The position numbers and the translations under genes were made by a program. 64,000 nt of DNA. Source: Hyphomicrobiales bacterium. GTDB taxonomy: Bacteria > Pseudomonadota > Alphaproteobacteria > Rhizobiales > Beijerinckiaceae. Numbering within the stretch: the stretch's first letter is position 1; every line of letters starts with the position of its first letter. This document shows, piece by piece, positions 17,785-26,054 of the stretch. The stretch covers positions 62,001 through 126,000 of the forward strand of contig JAIXTM010000012.1 in assembly GCA_027483945.1 (NCBI GenBank). The letters are read 5' to 3'. The notes under the pieces are model-generated. The model saw nothing but the letters and a program-made list of their open reading frames with translations. It did not search any database and was not told the DNA's origin.

Positions 17785-17820
17785 CTACCCCACCCATCCG
17801 GGAGGGATCGGAGCAGGACC

Positions 17821-18660
17821 ATGACCAATGCCATGCCGACGAATGCCGCCGGGACCGCGTCCGACATCCTGTCGGTGAACAATATCGAGGTGATCTACGA
17901 CCACGTGATCCTGGTCCTGAAAGGCGTCTCGCTGACCGTGCCGCAAGGCGGCATCGTCGCCATCCTGGGCGCCAACGGCGCCGGCAAGACGACGACGCTC
18001 AAGGCCATCTCGAACCTGCTCAAGGCCGAGCGGGGCGAGGTGACCAAGGGCTCCATCGTGTTCGACGGCGAGCGCGTCGACCGCATGACGCCGACCGAAC
18101 TGGTGCGGCGCGGCTGCATCCAGGTCATGGAAGGCCGGCACTGCTTCGGCCATCTCACCATCGAGGAGAACCTTCTCACCGGCGCCTTCACCCGGCGCGA
18201 CGGTTCCGCCGCGATCAAGCGCGACATGGAGATGGTCTATGATTATTTCCCGCGGCTGCGGCAGCGGAAGGGCTCGATGTCGGGCTACACGTCCGGCGGC
18301 GAGCAGCAGATGTGCGCCATCGGCCGCGCGCTCATGAGCCGGCCGAAGATGATCCTGCTTGACGAGCCGTCCATGGGCCTCGCCCCGCAGATCGTCGAGG
18401 AGATCTTCGAGATCGTGAAGGACCTCAACGCGAAGGAGCGGGTGTCCTTCCTCATCGCCGAGCAGAACACCAACATGGCGCTGAAATACGCGACCTATGG
18501 CTACATCATGGAGACGGGCCGTATCGTCATGGACGGCGACGCCGCCCAGCTGCGCGAGAACGAGGACGTCAAGGAATTCTATCTCGGCGTCGCGGAAGGC
18601 TCGAAGAAGTCGTTCCGCGAGGTGAAGAGCTACAAGCGCCGCAAGCGCTGGCTGGCGTGA
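17821..18660 (+). CDS. Branched-chain amino acid-type ABC transporter ATPase (LivF-like)
   Basis: 279 residues from ATG 17821 (GGAG upstream); an earlier in-frame start would run through the hairpins and is unlikely. Walker A is GANGAGKTT, the signature is TSGGEQQM, Walker B is MILLDEPSMGLAP, and the H-loop position reads IAEQN (Gln), as in LivF. The C-terminus has an extra basic tail (about SKKSFREVKSYKRRKRWLA). It is the second ATPase of the five-gene transporter. Confidence 0.92.
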   Translation: MTNAMPTNAAGTASDILSVNNIEVIYDHVILVLKGVSLTVPQGGIVAILGANGAGKTTTLKAISNLLKAERGEVTKGSIVFDGERVDRMTPTELVRRGCIQVMEGRHCFGHLTIEENLLTGAFTRRDGSAAIKRDMEMVYDYFPRLRQRKGSMSGYTSGGEQQMCAIGRALMSRPKMILLDEPSMGLAPQIVEEIFEIVKDLNAKERVSFLIAEQNTNMALKYATYGYIMETGRIVMDGDAAQLRENEDVKEFYLGVAEGSKKSFREVKSYKRRKRWLA

Positions 18661-18723
18661 GCGTGATTCCGGCATCGGCAGGGTGCGATTGCGGGCGTGC
18701 GCGCGGCCGGCCATATCTGCTTG

Positions 18724-19410
18724 ATGCCGATCCTCTTTGTCCTTCTGGCCCTCGCCGTCATCGCGCTGATCTTCGGTCCGCAATATTGGGTGCGAGCCGT
18801 GATGCGGCGCCATGCGCAGGAGCGTCCGGATTTTCCGGGCACCGGCGGGGAACTCGCCCGGCATCTCCTGGACATGTACGGCTTGCGGGCGGTGAAGGTG
18901 GAGCTGACCGCCGACGGGGACCATTACGACCCCATGGACAAGGCGGTGCGGCTGACGCCCGCCAACCACGACGGACGGTCGGTGACCGCGGTCGCGGTCG
19001 CCGCTCACGAGGTGGGCCATGCCTGGCAGGATGCGCAGGGGCACCGGCTCCTGACCTGGCGCACGCGCTTTGCCGGAACGATGCGGCGCCTGGAAGTGGC
19101 CGCAGCCATCGTCTTTGCCTCGGCGCCGATCGTCGCGCTGATTCTGAAATCGCCGCTGATCGCTATCGTCCAGGTGCTGCTGGCGGTGCTGCTCCTCTCG
19201 GGGCGGCTGGTCTTCCATATCCTGACGCTGCCGGTCGAATTCGACGCCAGCTTCGGCAAGGCGCTGCCCGCGCTCGTAGAAGGGCGCTACCTGGCCGAGC
19301 GGGATGTGTCCGCGGCGCGGCAGGTGCTGAAGGCAGCGGCGCTCACCTATGTGGCGGCTGCCCTTGTGACGCTGCTGGATTTCGGCCGCATCATCCGCAT
19401 TCTGCGCTGA
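18724..19410 (+). CDS. Zinc metallopeptidase, YugP-like (membrane)
   Basis: About 228 residues from ATG 18724; a GTG nine codons upstream is possible. An N-terminal membrane span (MPILFVLLALAVIALIFG) is followed by the zinc site AAHEVGHAWQ (HExxH) and two or three further hydrophobic segments. The order TGGELARHLLD..VKVELT..DHYDP precedes the HExxH, as in the family. The substrate is unknown. It lies 63 bases after the LivF-like gene on the same strand and may be read from the same transcript, although its role is probably unrelated. Confidence 0.82.
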   Translation: MPILFVLLALAVIALIFGPQYWVRAVMRRHAQERPDFPGTGGELARHLLDMYGLRAVKVELTADGDHYDPMDKAVRLTPANHDGRSVTAVAVAAHEVGHAWQDAQGHRLLTWRTRFAGTMRRLEVAAAIVFASAPIVALILKSPLIAIVQVLLAVLLLSGRLVFHILTLPVEFDASFGKALPALVEGRYLAERDVSAARQVLKAAALTYVAAALVTLLDFGRIIRILR

Positions 19411-19465
19411 ACCCGGCCTCAGGCCGCGCCGTTCTTCCCGACCATCGACCCGACGAGGCTAGATC

Positions 19466-20698
19466 ATGAGCGACCCGACGCTGCACCCATCGGAGACGCG
19501 CGAGCCGGCCGCGCGCGAGGCGGACCTCTTGGCGCGCCTGCCGCAGGTCCTCGCCACCGCGCTGACCGCGCCGGGATGGGCGCGGCATCTGGGCGACGTC
19601 GATCCATCCTCGGTTACGACGCGGGGAGCGCTCGCGCGCCTGCCCGTGCTGCGCAAGTCCGACTTGCCGGACTTCCACCGCGGCGAACCGCCTTTCGGTG
19701 GTTTCGTGCCCGGCCATCCCGGCGATTACGCACGCCTTTTCGCTTCGCCCGGCCCGATCTTCGAGCCCGAAGGGATCGAGCCCGATCCGTGGAACGCGGC
19801 GCGAGCTCTGCGCTCGGCCGGCTTCGGGTGCGGCGATGTCGTGCTGAACACGTTCTCCTATCACCTCACGCCCGGCGGCTTCATCCTGGATTCCGGCGCG
19901 CGGGCCTTGGGATGCGCCGTCATTCCCGCCGGCCCCGGCCAGACCGAGCAGCAATTGCAGGTGATCCACGCGTACCGGCCAAGCGCCTATACCGGCACGC
20001 CGGACTTTTTGAAGATCCTCCTCGATGCCGCGGACGCAGCTTCCATCGATGCGTCATCCATCACGAAGGCGCTGGTTTCCGGCGCGGCGTTCCCGCCCTC
20101 GCTGCAGCAGGCCTTCGCGGCGCGCGGCATCGCGGGCTACCAGGCCTATGCGGTGGCGGAGGTCGGGATCGTCGCCTACGAGACCAGCGCCCGCGAGGGG
20201 CTTATCGTCAACGAGGACCTGATCCTGGAGATCGTGAAGCCCGGCACCGGCGACCCGGTGCCTGACGGCGATGTCGGGGAGGTGGTCGTCACCTCGCTGA
20301 ACCCGAAGCATCCGATGATCCGGCTGGCGCTCGGCGACCTGTCGGCGATCCTGCCGGGCCGGAGCCCGTGCGGACGCACGAATATCCGCATCAAGGGCTG
20401 GATGGGCCGCGCGGACCAGACCGCGAAGGTCAAGGGCATGTTCGTGAGGCCCGAGCAGGTGGCCGAGATCGGCCGACGCCACCCGGAACTGCACCGGCTT
20501 CGCCTTGTCGTCACCCGGCGGGACGAGACCGACGCCATGACGCTCAAGGCCGAAGTCTATGGTGGCGGCCCGGACCTGCACGATGCTGTCGCGGAGACGC
20601 TGCAGGCGGTGACCAAGCTCAAGGGGCAGGTGGACCTCGTACCCCAGGGCAGCCTGCCCAACGATGGCAAGGTCATCGCGGACGAGCGGGTCTACTGA
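19466..20698 (+). CDS. Phenylacetate-CoA ligase-like AMP-forming enzyme lacking the usual P-loop
   Basis: 410 residues, overall PaaK-like. The adenylation motif reads YAVAEVG; RLALGDLSAIL is the ATP-ribose region, and KVKGMFVRPEQVAEI leads into the small C-terminal domain with a late lysine (NDGKVIADER). Where PaaK has the Ser/Thr/Gly-rich phosphate loop, this protein has FASPGPIFEPEG, so ATP binding may differ or be lost. The position at the end of the IOR/Liv cluster suggests activation of an aryl acid or a related step. It may belong to a separate subfamily that shares this change. Confidence 0.75.
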   Translation: MSDPTLHPSETREPAAREADLLARLPQVLATALTAPGWARHLGDVDPSSVTTRGALARLPVLRKSDLPDFHRGEPPFGGFVPGHPGDYARLFASPGPIFEPEGIEPDPWNAARALRSAGFGCGDVVLNTFSYHLTPGGFILDSGARALGCAVIPAGPGQTEQQLQVIHAYRPSAYTGTPDFLKILLDAADAASIDASSITKALVSGAAFPPSLQQAFAARGIAGYQAYAVAEVGIVAYETSAREGLIVNEDLILEIVKPGTGDPVPDGDVGEVVVTSLNPKHPMIRLALGDLSAILPGRSPCGRTNIRIKGWMGRADQTAKVKGMFVRPEQVAEIGRRHPELHRLRLVVTRRDETDAMTLKAEVYGGGPDLHDAVAETLQAVTKLKGQVDLVPQGSLPNDGKVIADERVY

Positions 20699-20715
20699 AA
20701 TCGGGTGGCGGAGCG

Positions 20716-21429
20716 CTAAGCCCAGTCTACCGGCCGTTCGCCCTTCTCCTCCAGCCACGCATTGGCCCGGCTGAAGGGGCGGGATCCGAAAAAGCCTGTC
20801 CGGGCCGAGAGCGGCGAGGGATGGGCGCTCGTCACGACGAGGTGCTTCGCTTCGTCGACGAGCGGGCGGCGGATCGCCGCCTTGGCCCCCCATAGTATGA
20901 AGACTGTGTGCGATCGGTGAGCCGAGACCGCTGATAGGGCCTGGTCGGTGAGTCCATCCCATCCGAGGCGCAGATGGGCGCCGGTCGCTTTCGCCTCTAC
21001 GCTGAGCGCGGCATTGAGCAGCAGGACGCCCTGGGCCGCCCAGTGGCTGAGATCGCCGCCGGGCCGGCAGGAACGACCGAGATCGGCCTCAATCTCCTTG
21101 CGGATGTTCTTCAACGAGGCCGGCAGGCGCCCGTCACCGGCATAGGAAAAGGCGAGCCCGTGGGCGTCGCCGGGCGTCGGGTAGGGGTCCTGGCCGAGTA
21201 TGACCACCTTCACCGCGTCCAGGGGCGTCAGCGTGAAGGCCCGGAACAGATCCGGTGCGGGCGGGAGGATGTGGGCTCCCGCGTCCGAGCGCGCATCCAG
21301 GGCCGCGCAGAGGCGCGCCGCTTCGCCGGATACGAAGAAGGGCAGGCGGCCCCAGCCGCCCGCACCGTGCTTCAGGAAGGTTTCCAGAGCGGCGCCATAG
21401 GACGCCGCGCCGCTGATCCCGTTCGTCAC
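20716..21429 (-). CDS. ung: Uracil-DNA glycosylase, family 1
   Basis: Removes uracil from DNA to start base-excision repair. 237 residues with a GTG start at 21429 that overlaps the 5'-nucleotidase stop by four bases; the longer open frame upstream is inside that gene. Motif A is GQDPYPTPGDAHGLAFS, with the catalytic aspartate at about residue 81. The second motif is HPSPLSARTGFFGSRPFS with the minor-groove loop. Motif A has Pro in place of the common His after DPY. Coupling to the nucleotidase is by overlap only. Confidence 0.93.
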   Translation of the reverse strand: MTNGISGAASYGAALETFLKHGAGGWGRLPFFVSGEAARLCAALDARSDAGAHILPPAPDLFRAFTLTPLDAVKVVILGQDPYPTPGDAHGLAFSYAGDGRLPASLKNIRKEIEADLGRSCRPGGDLSHWAAQGVLLLNAALSVEAKATGAHLRLGWDGLTDQALSAVSAHRSHTVFILWGAKAAIRRPLVDEAKHLVVTSAHPSPLSARTGFFGSRPFSRANAWLEEKGERPVDWA

Positions 21430-22949
21430 CGGATGACGATGCGGCCTTCGGGCTTGGTGGTGATCTGCCCGACTTTGCGGGCATAGACCATCACGTCGCT
21501 CGCCATCAGCTTGCCGGCGACATCGAGGTCGCCGCCTTTCACGCCCTTGGCGAACATCGTGTAGCCGTCGCCGCCCTTGAGCATGAAGTCGTTGGTGGCG
21601 ACCGTGTAGGATTTGGCGTCGTCGATCGGCTCCCCGCCGATGGTGACGGACACGACCCGCGAGCCGGCCGGCTGCTTGGGATCGATCGTCGCCACGATGC
21701 CGGAGATCTGCGGGAAGCGGCCCGCGCGCTGCTCGAACTGCGAGACGCCGTTCTCCAGCGCCGCCTTCACGTCCTTGCCCGTGATCGAGGTGACGACGGT
21801 GCGGTTGCCGAAGGGCAGCTCGGTGAGGATATCGCGACGCGTCAGCTTGTGCCCCGCCGCGTATTGCTTGTTGCCGCGGATGCCGCCGCCATTGGTGATC
21901 GCGATCTGGGCGCCGGTCGCGTCGCGCATGGCGTCGGCGATGAAATTGCCGATCGCCGCCTCCTGCGAGCGCACGGTGGGGGTGCGGCTGTCGAACTCGA
22001 CCGCCAGCGAGCCGACATCGACGTCGAGCTCCTTGGAGAGCTCCGCCTCGTATTTCTTGACGACGGCCAGCGCCTCCGGATCCGGCGTCACCGCGCGGCT
22101 GTCGTTCACGCGGAAAGTCGGCGTCCACGTTACCTGGCGCTGGGCGCCCTCGCCGCGAACCTGGATCGCGAGGTCGATGGCCGTGACGTAATTGCCCTCC
22201 TCGTTGGACTCCACCATCACCGTCTTGCCGTCGAAACCGATGGCGAGGTCATGGTCGTGGCCGGTGAGCAGCACGTCGACGAGGCGGGACTGGACGATGG
22301 CGTTGTCCACTGCGCGGTCCGTATGGGTCACGGCAACGATGATGTCCGCACCCTGGCCTTTCAGGTTGCGGACCTGCGCGCGCAGCGTGTCGAGAACGGG
22401 CAGGAACTTCAGGTCGCCCGACTGGGAGATCTGCGCCGTGTTCTCGAGCGCAAGACCGACCACGCCGATCTTCACGCCGCCGAGTTCGAAGACCTTGCTG
22501 TCCTCATGGCCCGGCAGCTTGTTGCCGCCGGCATCGCGCATGTTGGCGGCGAAGACCGGAAACTTCGCCTCGGAGACGCGCTTGGCGTAATTGTCCTTGC
22601 CGAAGTCGAACTCGTGGTTGCCGGGCACGAAGACGTCCGGCTTCACGAGGTTGGTCAGCTCGATGATGTGCGCGCCCTGGTCGAAGCCCGACATCAGCGA
22701 GGGCGAGAGCGTGTCACCGGCATGGCAGAACAGCATGGGCGTGCCCTTGGCCCGCTCCTCCTTAACGATGGCCGCCAGGCGCGCGAAGCCGCCGCGGCCG
22801 CGGTCGTCGGACATCTTGTAGATGTCGTTGACCAGAAGGAGGGTGACGGTGGGCTTGGGCACCTGCGCGGCGACGGGGCCCGTCCCCGCCGCCATCGCGG
22901 CCGGGACCGCGAACAAGCCGAACGCCTTGCGCCTCGTGACATCGACCAT
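21426..22949 (-). CDS. 5'-nucleotidase / metallophosphatase family protein (periplasmic)
   Basis: 507 residues. The N-terminus carries TRRKAFGLF and an Ala-rich stretch ending at VAAQ, a signal peptide with a possible twin-arginine motif. The metallophosphoesterase domain has NDIYKMSDD, HAGDTLSP, GNHEFDFG and LTGHDHD; the C-terminal nucleotide-binding domain has ITNGGGIRG and NDFMLKGGDGYTMF. It probably releases phosphate or nucleosides from extracellular nucleotides. It is divergent from hemH and first in a two-gene unit with ung. Confidence 0.92.
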   Translation of the reverse strand: MVDVTRRKAFGLFAVPAAMAAGTGPVAAQVPKPTVTLLLVNDIYKMSDDRGRGGFARLAAIVKEERAKGTPMLFCHAGDTLSPSLMSGFDQGAHIIELTNLVKPDVFVPGNHEFDFGKDNYAKRVSEAKFPVFAANMRDAGGNKLPGHEDSKVFELGGVKIGVVGLALENTAQISQSGDLKFLPVLDTLRAQVRNLKGQGADIIVAVTHTDRAVDNAIVQSRLVDVLLTGHDHDLAIGFDGKTVMVESNEEGNYVTAIDLAIQVRGEGAQRQVTWTPTFRVNDSRAVTPDPEALAVVKKYEAELSKELDVDVGSLAVEFDSRTPTVRSQEAAIGNFIADAMRDATGAQIAITNGGGIRGNKQYAAGHKLTRRDILTELPFGNRTVVTSITGKDVKAALENGVSQFEQRAGRFPQISGIVATIDPKQPAGSRVVSVTIGGEPIDDAKSYTVATNDFMLKGGDGYTMFAKGVKGGDLDVAGKLMASDVMVYARKVGQITTKPEGRIVIR

Positions 22950-23009
22950 GGAAACCCCTCCGAGCGATCCGGCGCGGCAGGATCAGGCCTGCCTGCGACC
23001 ACGTTGATG

Positions 23010-23037
23010 TTGGACCTTTTTGCAGCAGCACTCTACA
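23010..23037 (+). promoter_or_regulatory. Possible sigma-70 promoter for hemH
   Basis: TTGGAC (23010-23015), 16 bases, then TCTACA (23032-23037), placing a start about 20 bases before the hemH ATG. The -35 element is good and the -10 element only fair. It is the only reasonable candidate I see in the short divergent gap. Confidence 0.35.
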
Positions 23038-23062
23038 TGCGCGTGACGTGGGAGGCGAGGAT

Positions 23063-24127
23063 ATGAGCGAGCAAAAGTTGGTCACAAGCCCGCCCCGGGA
23101 GCTTAAACTTCCGGCGGATCACCCGAAGGTGAGAAGCGGCCGCGTCGGCGTGCTTCTGGTCAATCTCGGCACGCCGGAAGGGACCTCCTACTGGCCCATG
23201 CGCGCCTATCTGAAGGAGTTCCTGTCCGACCGGCGCGTGATCGAGACACCGCGCTGGCTGTGGTGGCCGCTTCTGAACCTGATCATCCTGACGACCCGCC
23301 CGAGCCGGAAGGGCCGCGACTACGCGACGATCTGGAACAACGAGAAGGACGAAGGCCCGCTCAAGACGATCACGCGTTCGCAGGCCGAACAGTTGACAGC
23401 GGCCCTGTCGGGCTTCGCCGGCGACGAGGTCGTCGTCGACTGGGCCATGCGATACGGTTTCCCGCGTATGAAGGATCGGATCCAGGCGCTGATGGACCAG
23501 GGGTGCGACCGCATTCTGCTCTTCCCGCTCTATCCGCAATATTCCGCCGCGACCACGGCGACCGTGTGCGACCACGCCTTCCGGGCGCTGATGGAGATGC
23601 GCTGGCAGCCGAGCCTGCGCGTCGTGCCGCCCTATCACGACGACCCGGTCTACATCGCCGCGCTGGAACGGTCGTTGCGGGACGGGCTCGCCAAGCTTGA
23701 TTTCGAGCCGGAGGTCGTCCTCGTCTCCTTCCACGGGGTGCCCAAGGAATACCTCCTGAAGGGCGACCCGTATCATTGCCATTGCGCCAAGACATGGCGG
23801 CTGCTGCGGGAAGCGATGGGTTGGCCGGCCGACCGGTTCCTGATGAGTTTCCAGTCGCGGTTCGGGCCCGCCGAGTGGCTGCAGCCCTATACCGATAAGA
23901 CGGTGGAGGCGCTGGCCGCGCGCGGCGTGAAGCGCATGGCGATCCTGGCGCCGGGCTTCACCGCCGATTGCCTGGAGACGCTGGAGGAACTGGACGGCGA
24001 GAACCGGCACATCTTCGAGGACGGAGGCGGGGAGAAATTCGCCTACATCCCGTGCCTCAATGACGGGCCCGAGGGGATGTCGGTCATCTCCCACCTCGTC
24101 CGCCGTGAACTCCAGGGCTGGCTCTAA
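23063..24127 (+). CDS. hemH: Ferrochelatase
   Basis: Inserts ferrous iron into protoporphyrin IX, the last step of protoheme synthesis, at the inner face of the membrane. 354 residues from ATG 23063, preceded by GGAGGCGAGG; a GTG five codons upstream is less likely. LLVNLGTPEG opens the domain, VSFHGVPKEY carries the conserved active-site His, and FQSRFGPAEWLQPYTD is the C-terminal signature. No cysteine arrangement for a [2Fe-2S] cluster is evident. Confidence 0.96.
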   Translation: MSEQKLVTSPPRELKLPADHPKVRSGRVGVLLVNLGTPEGTSYWPMRAYLKEFLSDRRVIETPRWLWWPLLNLIILTTRPSRKGRDYATIWNNEKDEGPLKTITRSQAEQLTAALSGFAGDEVVVDWAMRYGFPRMKDRIQALMDQGCDRILLFPLYPQYSAATTATVCDHAFRALMEMRWQPSLRVVPPYHDDPVYIAALERSLRDGLAKLDFEPEVVLVSFHGVPKEYLLKGDPYHCHCAKTWRLLREAMGWPADRFLMSFQSRFGPAEWLQPYTDKTVEALAARGVKRMAILAPGFTADCLETLEELDGENRHIFEDGGGEKFAYIPCLNDGPEGMSVISHLVRRELQGWL

Positions 24128-24142
24128 AGGCGGCGTCGCCCG

Positions 24143-24607
24143 TCAGATCGTGCCTTGGAGGCGGGCATAGCTCGCCTCCATGCCCGTCTCCATGCTGCTG
24201 TCGATCATGGCCTGCCGCGTGGCGGCGTCGGGCAGGGTCATCGTGAGCGTGAGCAGGGTGCCATGGCCATCAGGCTCGAACCGCGTCTCGACGTGGTTGT
24301 CCGGGGTCGGATCGGGCAGGTGCATTCGTTCCACGTGGACGATCCGGCTGAACGGTTCCAGCAAGACGTAATGCCCGGTCAGATGAAAGCCTCCCCCGCG
24401 GCCGTCTGACCATTCGAACCGGATGGCGCCTCCAGGCACCGGCTCGCTGATACAGACAGGCATCGTCCAGCCTTCGGGCCCCAGCAGCCATCTCTGGAGC
24501 AGCGCCGGTTCGACATGGGCGCGGTAGACGAGCCCCGGCCGGGCTGCGAAGCGCCGGGTACCGACGAGTCTGGTCTCGCCCTCGACGCGCAGATTGAACC
24601 TGTTCAC
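24143..24607 (-). CDS. SRPBCC (AHSA1-type) domain protein
   Basis: 154 residues starting at GTG 24607, which overlaps the ArsR stop by four bases. The START-like fold is suggested by the FAARPGLVYRAHVEPALLQRWLLGPEGW opening and the GTLLTLTMTLPDAATRQ strand and helix near the end. ArsR-SRPBCC pairs are common in Proteobacteria; the SRPBCC partner is thought to bind a small hydrophobic ligand, but neither ligand nor function is known. It is co-expressed with and presumably controlled by the ArsR regulator. Confidence 0.85.
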   Translation of the reverse strand: MNRFNLRVEGETRLVGTRRFAARPGLVYRAHVEPALLQRWLLGPEGWTMPVCISEPVPGGAIRFEWSDGRGGGFHLTGHYVLLEPFSRIVHVERMHLPDPTPDNHVETRFEPDGHGTLLTLTMTLPDAATRQAMIDSSMETGMEASYARLQGTI

Positions 24608-24939
24608 GGCATGTCGTCCTTTTTTGCTTGGGTCATCTCGGCCAGGACGCCGTCCAGCCTGTCGTAATTGGCGGTCATCGACCTGCGGAGCTGCTCCATC
24701 CAGGCCTCGAGCGGCGCCAAGCCGGCCGGCGACAGCCGGCACGGGCGCTTCGTGCCTTCGACTCGTCGCTCAATGAGCCCGGCTCCCTCCAGCACCTTGA
24801 GGTGACGGGAGATCGCGGGTTGCGTCACCGCGAAGGGCTGGGCCAGTTCCATCACCGTTGCCTCGCCCAACGCCAACCGGGCGAGAAGCGCCCGACGAGT
24901 CGGATCGGCGAGGGCGGCGAAAGCCATATCCAGCTGCAT
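24604..24939 (-). CDS. ArsR family winged-helix regulator
   Basis: 111 residues. The helix-turn-helix is FAVTQPAISRHLKVLEGAGLIERR, preceded by LADPTRRALLARLALGEATVMEL. There is no CxC metal site in helix 3, so it probably does not sense metal and belongs to the group paired with SRPBCC genes. The start codon lies 15 to 20 bases after a strong promoter set in an AT-rich dyad, which suggests autorepression. Confidence 0.9.
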   Translation of the reverse strand: MQLDMAFAALADPTRRALLARLALGEATVMELAQPFAVTQPAISRHLKVLEGAGLIERRVEGTKRPCRLSPAGLAPLEAWMEQLRRSMTANYDRLDGVLAEMTQAKKDDMP

Positions 24940-24948
24940 GGCAGCTCC

Positions 24949-24989
24949 TTATATTACATATATTTTATATAAATCATTGGTTATGTCAA
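24949..24989 (-). promoter_or_regulatory. Promoter and AT-rich operator of the ArsR-SRPBCC pair
   Basis: On the minus strand TTGACA (24989-24984), 16 bases, TAAAAT (24967-24962), with a start near 24955 and GGAG just before the ATG. The dyad TTATAT (24949-24954), 12 bases, ATATAA (24967-24972) overlaps the -10 region and start. This AT-rich island stands out in a GC-rich window and has the spacing of an ArsR operator. Confidence 0.6.
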
Positions 24990-25069
24990 GCGTGACCGTA
25001 CAACTTGGATTTCGCTTGTCTTCCGCGCGGCTTCGGGGTCCCATGACCCGTTTTCCGGGGGGGGTGCCC

Positions 25070-26041
25070 ATGTCAGGGTTCGATATTTTCGTCGTCGCCA
25101 TCGTCGGCCTCATCATCTTGACGCTGGCCGCGGGCGTCAGGACCGTGCCGCAGGGCTACGCCTACACGGTGGAGCGGTTCGGCCGGTACACGCGCTCGTT
25201 GGGTCCGGGCCTGCAGCTGATCGTGCCGTATATCGAGCGGGTCGGACACAAGATGAACATGATGGAACAGGTGCTCGACATCCCGAGCCAGGAGGCCATC
25301 ACAAAGGACAATGCCGGCGTGCGCATCGACGCCGTCGCCTTCTACCAGGTGCTGGATCCGGCCCGTGCCTCCTATGAGGTGGCGGACCTGTCGAATGCCC
25401 TTGTCACCCTCACGATGACGAACATCCGCACTGTCGTAGGCTCCATGGACCTTGACCAGCTCCTGTCGCATCGCGACGAGATCAACGAGAAACTGCTGCG
25501 TGTCATGGACGCGGCCGCCTCGCCTTGGGGCGTGAAGGTCACGCGGATCGAGATCCGGGACATCCTGCCGCCTGCGGATCTCGCCGGCGCGATGGCCCGG
25601 CAGATGAAAGCGGAGCGCGAGAAGCGCGCCTCGATCCTGGAAGCCGAAGGTGCCCGCGCCGCCGACATCCTGCGCGCCGAAGGCGAGAAGCAGTCGCAGA
25701 TCCTGGCCGCCGAGGGGCGCAAGGAAGCCGCCTTCCGCGATGCCGAAGCGCGCGAGCGTCTCGCGGAAGCCGAGGCCAAGGCGACCAGCATGATCTCGTC
25801 CGCCATCGCCACGGGGGACCTTGCGGCGGCCAATTTCCTCGTCGCGGAGAAATATGTCGAGGCGTTCCGCGAGCTGGCCTCAGCCAACAATCAGAAGGTC
25901 ATCGTCGTGCCCTACGAGACGGGCGGTCTGGTCGGCACGCTGGCCGGGCTGACAGAAATCACGCGCTCGGTCTTCGGCGACCAGGGTCAGGGCTCGCCGG
26001 CCCGCACCCGAGGAACGGTGCCGTCCTCAGGGCAGAAATGA
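25070..26041 (+). CDS. SPFH/Band 7 (stomatin, QmcA-like) membrane protein
   Basis: 323 residues from ATG 25070; the open frame reaches back to 24938 but the upstream part is in the ArsR promoter. One N-terminal membrane span (FDIFVVAIVGLIILTLAAG), then the SPFH domain (VPQGYAYTVERFGRYTRSLGPGLQ) and a long Ala/Glu-rich helix (AEGARAADILRAEGEKQSQILAAEGRKEAAFRDAEA, about 195-245) that drives oligomerisation. It probably organises membrane microdomains with the NfeD protein encoded 13 bases downstream. Confidence 0.92.
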   Translation: MSGFDIFVVAIVGLIILTLAAGVRTVPQGYAYTVERFGRYTRSLGPGLQLIVPYIERVGHKMNMMEQVLDIPSQEAITKDNAGVRIDAVAFYQVLDPARASYEVADLSNALVTLTMTNIRTVVGSMDLDQLLSHRDEINEKLLRVMDAAASPWGVKVTRIEIRDILPPADLAGAMARQMKAEREKRASILEAEGARAADILRAEGEKQSQILAAEGRKEAAFRDAEARERLAEAEAKATSMISSAIATGDLAAANFLVAEKYVEAFRELASANNQKVIVVPYETGGLVGTLAGLTEITRSVFGDQGQGSPARTRGTVPSSGQK

Positions 26042-26054
26042 CGGAGCGGGGGCG

